Of a DNA stretch of 64,000 nt, positions 12,256 to 22,128 are shown one piece after another. The stretch's first letter is position 1; every line of letters begins with the position of its first letter. The stretch is from the NCBI GenBank assembly GCA_003313425.1, contig NHZP01000006.1, positions 1,426,001-1,490,000 on the forward strand, read 5' to 3'. Position numbers and translations under genes: made by a program. The DNA is from Pseudopyrenochaeta lycopersici. Its lineage: Eukaryota > Ascomycota > Dothideomycetes > Pleosporales > Pseudopyrenochaetaceae. Under the pieces are notes generated by a model. The model was not told the origin of the DNA, did no database searches, and worked only from the letters and a program-made list of their open reading frames with translations.

Positions 12256-12966
12256 GTCTGCGTTGTCGCGCGCGCGACGAGATACACCTCAAGCAGGCAG
12301 GCCGTGTATATGAGAAAGCAAAGGAAAGGAGCGTCACATAATGCGCGCAGGAACCGGCAGGTCGTCAAGATATGGCCGTTTGCGCGAGCAAGTGGAGTCG
12401 TTTGCGGTCCGGGCAGCTGTCGATCTGGGGGTGGGCTGTGGACCGATACCCTGGTTCGGACGAGATGAGTGGACATGGCCGCGTGGCCAATGAGACCGCA
12501 GAGGGCCCGGATGGTTCCGCCGACAGGTCGACGTCGCGATGATCTTGCCTAGCTGTTCATCTCGGTATTATCCACCCTCGCGCTTCGTTGGGTGCCATGG
12601 ACAGTTTCGGAGATGGCAGACTGATGCGGCCTTGGTATTGGCCTTTTGGGTTATTTGTACAAAGTGGTGTGCGGCTACGAACGCTTATTGTTTGAAGAGA
12701 GCCCAAGAGACCATTTCAAGACGTCACGAAGTCAGATGCTTAAATGTATTAGTTAGTTGGCCGGTATAACGCCTTCACAATTACAGTCATCATGATTGGC
12801 ACCACATCGTGTAGCTATCGGTTGCGCCAGACAAGAAGAGTATTATCATAAAGTTCATTACAGATATAAACAAGCACAAGTGCGCATTTTCTGAGTGTAT
12901 ATTCTTGCCCGTCTACCCAAACACAACATACTCAACCTTCCAAAGCTGTCACGTGCACATATTTGG
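12256..12966. other. Intergenic region, no gene seen
   Basis: About 710 bases upstream of the MFS gene and downstream of the CBM18 gene. Open frames on both strands in 12256-12480 overlap the MFS first exon and show no recognisable protein. Confidence 0.4.
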
Positions 12967-14651
12967 CTAGAAACGGCCGCGGCGACTAGAAGTAGCAGAT
13001 GCTTGCGAGGCAGTCGAAGACGAAGCAGACGATCGTGGGGCGCTGGTTATGGTGGAAGATGAGGCAGATGCCGTGGAAGACAAGGTTGTGGAAGCTGATT
13101 GTGTGGACGAAGAGGGTGAAGCTCGCGGTGCCCTGGAAAATGTAGACGACGAAGGAGAAGCTCGAGGAGCCCTAGATGAAGTCGACGACAAAGTCGCAGA
13201 AGCTGATTGAGTTGATGATGCACTTGATTGTGACTCCCTTGACATGGTTGAACATGAGGCAGATACCGCGGATGAAGCAGAAGAGACAGTTGCGGAAGCG
13301 GACTGGGTCGACGATGCAGACGATCGTGATTCTCTAGACACACTTGATGATGAAGGAGAAGCTCGCAGTGCTCGGCCTGAAGTAGACGACGAAGGAGAAG
13401 CTCGAGGAGCCTTGGACGAAGTTGACGAGATGGTTGCAGATCCAGATTGTGTGGATGAGAGAGTGGCGCTCGATGCCCTGGATGAGGTGGAAGATACGCT
13501 TGCGGAAGCTGAATGTGTAGATGATGCGGACGATCGTGACTCGCTAGATGAAGTGGACGACGAAGGAGATGCAAGTGCTGCCCGGCTTGAAGTAGACGAC
13601 AGCGTTGCGGAAGCTGACTGAGTCGACGAGGATGCAGAAGATCGAGACTCCCTAGACACACTTGAAGATGAAGGGGAGGCTCGTGGTGCCCTGCTGGAAT
13701 TGGATGACGGGGAAGCTCGCGGTGCCCTAGATGAAGTGGATGAGGGAGTTGCTCTTGGTGCCCTAGAAGAAGTAGACGAGGGAGATGGAGACGCTCTCAG
13801 TGCCCTGCCTAAAGCAGATGAGGAAGCTGAAGCTCTCGACGCGCTGCTTGAAGTAGACGAAGCGCTGCTCACAGTAGATGACGACACTGACACAGACGAC
13901 GAGGATGACTGGGAAACACTGCTCGATGCGGAAGAAGACAGCACCAAACTACTCGATGCTGATGCCGATCGTGTAGAAGTGTGCGACTCGGTACGGCTAC
14001 TTGTGAGAGAATTCGTCGACGACGAGCGAGTCGCAGTGGAAAGCGTCGACTGGACGCGAGTGCTGGATGACCGCCTGATGGAGGCAGACGATGAGACAGC
14101 ATTTCCACTACTGCATGTTCCAAAAGCGGGGTTGCAGCCTGTGCCGCAGTATTGATCACTGGAACCGCACCATCCATATTCACTGCAGCAGTTGCCTAGG
14201 TAGTTGTTACGTTAGCGGGTGACTCGTATTGAAGTGTAAAAGTAGTGTGTGTCGTATGGGGACGTAGTCTAAGTCTCGTATCAAGTATAACCCCACCCAC
14301 GCATATTGAATACCATATAGACTTGATTTGACTTGATCTGACTGAACTAAACTTACCAAACGCAGAATTCAGGCACGTGAACCCCTTCTCGCCGCCACAC
14401 GTCCCGTCCGGAGACTCATTGCCTGCAGCAGCAGGAGTTTCCTTGCAGGTTCCAAACCCAGACTGGCAGCCGTCCGTGCAATGAGCAGCAGTAGAACCAC
14501 ACCATCCGTACTGTGAGCAGCAGGAACCGTACGAGGAGCCGGTACAAGTCAGGCCTCCAAAGGCGGCGCCGCACTGACCAGAGTCACTGACAGATTGGGC
14601 GGATGTGAGAGCCGTGAGGGCAGTGAGGCCCAGAAGGATGAGGGAACGCAT
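12967..14651 (-). CDS. Secreted chitin-binding (CBM18) protein with long Ser-rich repeat tail
   Basis: Predicted extracellular chitin-binding protein, probably attached to or shielding the cell wall. Two exons, 14651-14357 and 14195-12967 (161-nt intron with GTAAGT donor and CCTAG acceptor); 1524 nt, 507 aa. A signal peptide covers residues 1 to about 19 (MRSLILLGLTALTALTSAQ). Two hevein-type CBM18 modules follow at about 27-69 and 85-126, each with eight Cys and the CCSxYGWCG core; the intron splits module 2 just before that core. Residues 127-507 are about half serine, built from imperfect copies of units such as SSTSSRAPRASPSSS and SRESRSSASSTQSAS, so heavily O-mannosylated is likely. No GPI signal is visible; the C-terminus is basic (RRGRF). 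CBM18 proteins can be effectors or wall components; which applies here is unknown. Confidence 0.9.
12985..13870. repeat. Coding minisatellite of the CBM18 protein tail
   Basis: The region encoding the Ser-rich tail consists of imperfect tandem and interspersed copies of short blocks. On the plus strand it shows recurring GACGACGAAGGAGAAGCTCG and GTTGCGGAAGCTGA words. Copies differ by point changes but keep the reading frame, as expected for an expanding/contracting coding repeat. Boundaries are approximate. Confidence 0.75.
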
Positions 14652-14762
14652 AGTGAGTTATTTTTGCTTGTGTGGTAGTTACGACAGTAACGAAAGACAA
14701 TATGAATAGAGATGACGATAATGAGTGTGATAGTCCCGAGTTGGACAAACTGAAAAACGAAT

Positions 14763-14785
14763 GACTGACTGACTGACTGACTGAC
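14763..14785. repeat. (GACT)n microsatellite
   Basis: Five and a half perfect GACT units about 110 bases upstream of the CBM18 start codon, within its promoter or 5' leader. Confidence 0.9.
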
Positions 14786-15046
14786 GTAGAAACGAGTGAA
14801 CGCCCGTACAGAAAGAAAGAACGTCTTCCCAAGAAGTGACAAGCAAAGAAAGATATACCACACCCCCAAACCCACCACCGCCAAGCCAGCGCTCCCCATA
14901 ATCCCAGACCCAGATCATTCTCCAAATCCAAATCCAAATTCCCTATCCACCATGCACCCTCGCCAGCCCCGGTCCCCCGAATCCGTCCAACAGACCCAGA
15001 TTAGGGGAGATGAGATTATCAGCAAAGCCCTCCCCCAATTCTCCTA

Positions 15047-15073
15047 CACCACCACCACCACCACCACCACCAC
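15047..15073. repeat. (CCA)n microsatellite
   Basis: Nine consecutive CAC/CCA triplets in non-coding sequence. Confidence 0.9.
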
Positions 15074-16859
15074 TACAGCAAGCGAACCCTGGCCAGACGA
15101 ACGCCGTTCATGAATCGAACGTTGCCGCGAACGCCCAAGCCTCCAGCACGCACCTTGCCCGACGCTTAGCAGCGACAAGGCTACTTGGGAGAGAGTGTGG
15201 TTCGAATAGCCGATCGCGCGGCTTTTCCGATAGCGCCACTAAGCGCGCCACACGTCCGAGCAAGGCTGTGATGGATGCCGAGATCGTGGTCAGGGGAAAG
15301 TGGTCGTTGTGGCGCGCCGCGATAACGCGTATCGCTGTATTCAGGGCCTAGATCTGTGTTCCTGCGTCTGCGGCACGGGGCCGGTGGGAAGGAAGTGTAT
15401 GGGGGCACATGGCCACGAGATGGATGGGTGCGCAACGGGAGAGGCTCGCGTGGTGGATGGTGGATCTGATGTGGTGATAAGATTAAGCTGAGCAGGCTCA
15501 AAGTGGTTGTTCACGAGGTCTAGTATCTAGGTCTAACCATCTAGTCCTACATAGGTTTGATCTCGCAACAAACACAAGCTGTAGAAAGCACAGTATCCCA
15601 TCACCCAGCATTACTCATCACCGTCCACACCTCCTGAACAGATCCCAGGAACAGCCTCCCTCCAGCCCTCTCAACGCATCCAGACAGCCCCTCCGGCACC
15701 CTGCAGTGCCATGACGCATGTCCGGTGGGAGGCTGGCTGGCGGTGCTAGCGCAGTGGCATTCCTCCAGGCATCCATCGAGTACCGAAAAGGACACGGACG
15801 AAAAAGGCGCTGACAGCGGTGGTACCAATGATCTGCGAGCATGTGGAGCGGTGGTGATGATTAGTTTGGTGAGTTGTCGCGTAGTGTGACCTGGTACATG
15901 AAATGTGAAGAGGGGGACGGGCAGTTGAGAGAGCAACGGAGGAATGCTATTGCGGAAATATATTGTGTCGCTGTGTAGAAATCTGATCAAAAGGAAAGGC
16001 CAAGACACTCCTCATCCCAGAATATCCTCTGTGCAGCTCAATAACATCTTCGGCGGGGTGATCGTGTATCCAAAGACTAGCGACTAGCTCACAACGCGTT
16101 TGACAATTAAAAAAAAGCTTAGGAATCTTGCCTACCGCTCGGCAAACGCGAGGGCACGTGCGCGCTAGTATCTATGGGAAAAAGAGGAAAACAGTGGGGA
16201 TGAATGCCCTTTCCCTGCTTATCAGCCGGTCGATCGTAGGATCCACACGAAGGATTCATGCGGAGAGATGGATCCATGACACAGGGGGGTAAAAGACTAG
16301 AATATATTGCCATAACGGCAAAGATGATATTCAATTTCTTGATGCACTACGTAGTTAGAATTTCCACTCCAGCACTAAATTGCTTTGCTGCTGCTGCTGC
16401 TACCCCCCAACTATTCAATCGATTCTTCTCCGTGAGGTTGCCAGTCTAAGTCGCTCTGGAAGCGACGACGCTTACGCAGAACCCATGATATCCTTACCGT
16501 GACCAGTACCGCGCAAACGCCGCCAGAAACCTACACCCAAGCACACACAAAGCTACGCAAGTTACGCAAAGTTGAACGCCGTGAGATGAAATGTCTGAAT
16601 GCCCACTCGCACGCTATGGTCTCTCAAGTGGTTTCTCAAGAAACCTGGTATCATATGCAGATGAAGCGTGTGCCGAGTCTCCAATGTGGCGCCTATACAC
16701 CAGCTGGAAGCGGGTACTGAGACAAGCTAGTGAAAAACAAAATCAAACGCAACAATAGAAGGAGAGGCGTGGTAGCCTGAACGCCCCCGAAAATCAAAAC
16801 AACGCCGCGAAAATGCAAAAATGGGCTGTTTTGTCTGGTTTTGTGTTTGTTGACAATCT

Positions 16860-19800
16860 TTACCGCGCAGTCCCTTGGGATGAAGGCGAACTGCGGCTGG
16901 CGGGATAAGGGGCGGGAGCACTGGTGATGGATCCTCGCTTCTGTGTCTTCTGGAGCTCCAGCTTCCTCTTCAGCACTCGAAGTCGTGCTCGCATTTGCTC
17001 GAGAACTGGCATGCGTTAATAGTTGTTTCATTGCAGACTGAGGCTTGTTACTTACGCTTCTGAATGGACTGGCGGTCCTCGCCGTCCAGTCCATTAATCT
17101 CCTCGCCGTCGAGCTTGCGGCTGCTCGACTCGTCTTCATCTTCGAGGATCGCTTCAAGCATGACGATGGCAGTCCAATAGTTCATATCGCAGCCGGGAAG
17201 GTTGAGTCCGGTCAGCTCGTCAACCGCAGCTTGTCGGCTCATCTCAAGCGCCCGATCGTACATTAGTTTCTCCGCTGTGACGCCAGTGGTGAGGAGTATG
17301 TTTTCGGCAGATCCAACGGTAGTCGCGGAGCCGGAAGCAGCCGACAGATTCTGAGGGTGGCTTGGGTGATCTGGCGGTAGCTGTTGTTGAGCTTGCTTGA
17401 GCTTACGAGCCACGATTTCTGACTTGATGCAGCATTCGTTGAACCGATCCCGGATCCAGTTCACAACTTGGCTTAGTCGATTGGCGTTTGCAGTCGCGCG
17501 ACTTGCCGCATCAAGAGATGTGCTGTCACGTCTGTTTCGATTCCAGTAGCTCCCGGCTACGTCCATGGCTTTGTTCAGCATGGCCAGCGTCTTGACGTAG
17601 AGAACGAGAGCCTCCTCGGAGATGATCAGCACAGTCTCTGGGGTCAAATCATCCTCGTCGTCATCATCTTCAATCACATCACTGCTTGGCTTCCTTACAA
17701 CACCTGTAGGACCGATGCCCAGGCCCTGGTCGCTCGGGGCGACAGGAACCAGTTGCTTGTACTTGACTTCGGCGAAGCCATAGATGACGTGACTTGCTTG
17801 TGCAAGCTCTTCAATTTTCCTCACCACTGTGGAGTCTTCATCTTTGGTCACCGTCTTGCCGCCGTCACCAACAAGTAGCAGGCTGCTTTGCGCAGCTGGA
17901 TAGGTAGGGAAGGCAGCGTAGCCTTGAGGTGGTGACAGTCCTTTCATTACTGGCGGCGAAAGCCCGAGACCACGGATGTTTACCATATTCATAGCCTTTG
18001 ACAAAGCAGATGTGGCGCTTTCGAAGCTTGGGCGGTACTGTCGTCGACGCTCGTAAGAACCGGTCCGCTGATGCATAAGCGCTGGCTTCTGCTGTATTTG
18101 AATAGCTTTGGAGGGTACGGTTGCGCCTGTGGTGGAAGTGGGGGATCCTTGAGTTGTTGATCGCCGTCTCATTGCGCTCTCGCGATTGATCATTCGGTCT
18201 CGCTGCGTTTGCGGGCTGTTGGCAATCTCGTCCGCCAAGGCATCAATCTCCACGCGACGTTTCTCCACAAACACAAAGCCTTCATCAAGAGCGTTGTCTT
18301 GCGCAGCTCGTTCAGCTGCTTCCCTCATCGCGTTCGCTTCTGCTCTTTGCGGTATCCGCTCGCGATCAAGGTGCTCTTTGAGTCCTGACGGTGCTGGGGC
18401 TTGGTCGTCTCGGGAGAATCTGCGTCTCTGGCCGATTGTTGCTTGCGCTGCAACTTGGTCTTGCAGGGTTGCGGTGCGTACAGGCGCAGAGGCAGCATTC
18501 ATAAGAGGCGGACGTCGCTGCTCACGTTGAGCGCTGTGCTCCTCAATTGGTTCGATTGGAGTGTTGCTTGCACGGCGGATAGCTGGAGAAGATTGCGGCG
18601 GGGTGCTCGAGAAATGTCCCGATACAGGGCGAGAGGCCGGTCGCGATGGCGGCGTAGCGCCCATACCGGTCCTGTCTCTGGGTGATCGTGAGTAAGGGCT
18701 TGAGGTGCGCCGATCAAGTTCGGCGGATATCCTTGGAGTTCGCTTCGGAGCCTCAACGGGAGGTTCTGGCTCCGAGGCCTGCATGGAGAGAGGAGCATCT
18801 TCCTCGACGAGATCGGGAATCTCCTCGCGGATCACTGGATCTGAAAAGAAGCCATCGTAGGACATGCGCTCAGTGGGCTTCCGCTTTAATAGGGCACGGA
18901 TGAGGTTCTTCATTGCCCTACTAGAGATGATACCTTCCGGAAACCTGATGTGGTCCTTGCGCTCTTCAATCTTCCGCAGCAGCTCGACATGGTTGTTTGC
19001 CCTGAATGGGGGCCGGGCACACATCATCTCGAACAGCACAGTTCCCACGGACCACAGGTCAGCCTTGGCATCATACTTTTCGTAGCGCAGGATCTCAGGA
19101 GCCATGTAGAGCGGGGAGCCACAGAGAGTTTCGGCCAGCGAGGTGGTGGGAAGCACCCTAGCGAAGCCGAAATCAGCAACCTTGAGCATGGGAAGGGACT
19201 CGATGCCAGTGGCAGGGATCAGCGAGTTCGCATCAGCAGCCAGAGGCATGCGTTCCAGCGTCCCGCTTTGGGAGTAATATAGGGAAGAGGGGTTCAGCAG
19301 GAGATTTTGTGGCTTCAGGTCACGGTGGATGTAGTTTTTGGACCGCAGGAATTCCAGAGCGCTAGCCATTTGCTTTGCAAAATGTCTCACAATCACTTCA
19401 TTCAAGCCACCGACGGCTGGGTTTGGATACTTTTCGATCATGCGCTGGGTCTGGGGGTGGTTGACGAGGTCTGCCCGCTTCTTGATAAAGGCGGACAGAT
19501 CGCCCAGCTCGCAGAACTCCATGATGATGTGCATGCGCGAGGGGGTCTCCTGGCAATCGATGAGCGATACTATGTGTGGATGATGCAGGCTCCGCAGGAT
19601 GGAGATCTCGGAGACGAGGTTGTCTTTGAGTTTCTTGTTCAGCTTGTTCATGTTGACCGACTTGATAGCCACCGACTGCCGTTTCTCCTGTTGCATGTTA
19701 GCGTTTGCTCTGCTGCAGATGCGCCAGATTATAGAAACCAAGCAATACATCTGGTAATAGATGGGATGAAGGGTGCGTACAATGTGGATACCGCGGTAGA

Positions 19801-19930
19801 CCTCCGCAAAGCTGCCCTTGCCAATATGATCCATGCGCTTGAACTTGCCGATGATCTGCTCTGTAGCCGCAGACGACGACGGCGACGCTCCCGAGCGCCG
19901 CGGGGCGTGCGAGTTTGATGGTGTTGCCAT
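16860..19930 (-). CDS. ATG1: Autophagy-initiating Ser/Thr kinase Atg1/ULK
   Basis: Kinase of the autophagy initiation complex, acting at the phagophore assembly site. Three exons: 19930-19781, 19687-17056 and 17005-16860; 2928 nt, 975 aa, usual for filamentous fungi. Gly-loop GKGSFAEV is at residues 37-44, the ATP-binding Lys is K59 (VAIK), the catalytic HRD is at 171-173, followed by DFGFAR and the APE motif. The middle is disordered, and contains [19 protein letters not shown], which matches the Atg8-interacting motif region of fungal Atg1 (aromatic-x-x-aliphatic, here FVFV). The C-terminal third resembles the tMIT/EAT domain that binds Atg13. The first intron (19688-19780) is 93 nt and stop-free, so an unspliced reading stays in frame; intron 2 (17006-17055) is needed to reach the conserved end. 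The start is the ATG at 19930; the frame upstream of it has no ATG. Confidence 0.96.
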
Positions 19931-22128
19931 GGTGTGGGCGCTGGCTGGCCAGCTGGGCCTTGGCGTCCCTTGTTCTCGGTGTGCCCAGTATTCAGCTACC
20001 AACAGAGATGCGGATAGAGTGTAGCGGTGAGGTCGTTCCACATGAGCTGTCGCGGGCGGAGTGCGAGGGTGTTGAATGCGGTGCTAGGTGGAGAGGCGGC
20101 CGACCAGGATGGAATACAGCCTAATAGGGCTCGGGGATATTACGCTGGCAAAGGCTCAAGTGTCGCGTCGAAATATCGGGCAGGGTAGCCGGGCAGGCGC
20201 GGTGGCAGAAGGGCGAACCGGGGCGGGTGCCTAGGAAGCGTGCTGTGGTATCGATAGTGAGTGGATGCTAGGTGACGACTATGGGACGAGCCGAGCCGGG
20301 GGGGAGCAGAAAGAGCAACACGGGCAATAAACAGTCTACTCGCACGAAGAAAGCAAGAGCAAGGAGAGAGAACGAGGAGAGAGAGGAGAGAGAGGACCGA
20401 GGAGCGGGATGAGGACAAGAGAAGAGAGGAGGAGAGGAGAGTCGAGCTGCGCGGGCAGTTGTCAGGCTTGAGAGAGGCAGCCCTGGACGGTTGGCCGACC
20501 AGTCACTCGGGGCGTAGCGCGCTGGACAGGTGGCCCGAGCGCCCTGCTGATAGACTGATAAGGCAGCGGACGCGTGAAGGCGACCATGCAGATGATGGAG
20601 ACAGCGACACGCATCCTTTCTGGGGCATATGCACATTGCACTTCCCCAGCATCGTCTTGCTCTGGCGGTCCGCGCGGTACCTTTGTCTGTCTCGTGGCGC
20701 TCCTCACGAGCACACCCCCGCTACGCTCCGTCGACAGCCTTCGCCGTCATGTGGTCGCTGGATGACGACCGGGCACGCAATTCGCCGTGCTCTGCCCAAA
20801 CATGTACCTCATCTTGCACCACCCAGCTTAGCGACTAGACAGGCAACTGCACTCAGCCTGCACCCCCATCCCGGAGCCGCTGCATATGCGCAACACGCCT
20901 TGCTGCCTTGCGGCTTGCTGGATTCAGCGTGCCGCCTATCCAATCACCCCTCCACCCTTCACCACCTTATCGTGGGGTAATGTGTCCGCTCCCAGCATCT
21001 GTCCTCGCCCATTTCTTTGATAGGCCGAGAAACCGTTGAACCCCCTCCCCCCAACACTACCGCCTGCATATCCATCATTCCTGCACATCCTCCGGCTGCG
21101 GAGCTGCCCTTGATACAATCTCCAGCCCTGGCCCGTGACTGTGCATGCTAGTGGATACCGCCGCTATCCTCACCAACAGTCTACTCCCTACTATGACGTC
21201 TCTCCCTTATTTGTGAGCACTGCCAGAACCTGCTGCTTTGAAACACTCAAGTGGCGGTACCAGCAGGTACTCGCACGAGGTAGTCTAATCGCCAAGCCTC
21301 GTAAGCAAACTGACGCCATTCTTACACCGGCATGTGGTCGGCATAGGCCGACGATGTTTCATCAGCCTCGCGCCAAGAGCGTGTGACAGCAGTCATTTGA
21401 GGATAGAGGTCGAATGTATACATCCTTACATTCAATACTGAATTCTACTTGTGATACTAACTATTCCACTCACTTGACAGCAATTACTACATAGCCGTCT
21501 ACAATGCCTGTACATATCTCGAATCCAAGGTAAATAAACATCGCCGATCCAAACACCTCCATGCACACGCATTCAGCCCTCAAACACCACAACCACAAAA
21601 CCACACCACCACCCACCAACAAAACCCCCACATAAAGAACCGCAGATCCACCAGCTCAAAGCATCAAAGCAAAACGTCTCTCTGTCTTCTACGCATGCAA
21701 GCCATACAATCCTGCGCAAGCCGTCTTTCACCATTCTGGGAGAAGAATTCTAGGACCATCCTTGAGAAGGGGTGGGGGATGTGCGTTTCGGCATTGCATC
21801 CCGGAAGAGAGGGATGTTGCAAGAAAGGGCTCCACGTGAACAGAACGTGGCGCATGGATCTCGTTGTCTAACTTGGAAGGTTGTGCGTGAAAGATGCAGC
21901 GACGAGTGCTCCAACATATACATGTCCAAAAAAAAAGGAACAAAAAGTTTGAGAGCAGAAATCTATAGGTATTAAAAATAATCTTCGTTCATTACATGTG
22001 CCCAGATGTATATCCAGCGTTACACCCTTGCCCCTTGTAAGCCGTTCTAGTCGGTGGTCAAGTGCGCACATGAACGGTACCTGCGTCGCAGGTGATGCGG
22101 CTGAACCTTCGCATTCTGACGCGCCTGT
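19931..22128. other. Long intergenic region upstream of ATG1, no gene supported
   Basis: About 2.2 kb. It holds the ATG1 promoter/leader and the 3' flank of dolichol kinase. Open frames up to 173 codons on the plus strand (20459-20980) start with non-ATG codons or show biased composition and no domain. Confidence 0.45.
20335..20455 (-). promoter_or_regulatory. Pyrimidine-rich tract in ATG1 upstream region
   Basis: The plus strand is almost pure A/G (repeated GAGAGAGAGGAG words), so the ATG1-sense strand is a roughly 110-base CT tract starting about 400 bases before the ATG. CT tracts are common near fungal transcription starts. The role here is inferred. Confidence 0.45.

Larger units (their letters stand above)
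14652..16859. other. Intergenic region with simple repeats, no gene supported
   Basis: About 2.2 kb upstream of the CBM18 gene and downstream of ATG1. It contains a (GACT)n run, a (CCA)n run and several open frames that lack ATG starts or family resemblance. The minus frame at 15601-16008 starts with GTG, holds a CLEECHC segment and could be an exon, but I cannot support it. Confidence 0.4.

Noticed and set aside
13244..14155. Acidic plus-strand open frames opposite the CBM18 protein tail
   Set aside because: They are antisense readings of the Ser-rich repeats; the minus strand has a signal peptide, CBM18 modules and a fitting intron.
15181..15215. tRNA B-box-like GGTTCGAAT at about 15189
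   Set aside because: No A box, no acceptor stem pairing and no T-loop partner at correct spacing.
15601..16008. Minus-strand 135-codon frame with a CLEECHC segment
   Set aside because: Begins with GTG, no domain, no convincing splice partner.
20459..20980. Plus-strand 173-codon frame upstream of ATG1
   Set aside because: Arg/Pro/His-biased composition, no ATG at its head in a good context, no resemblance to a family.
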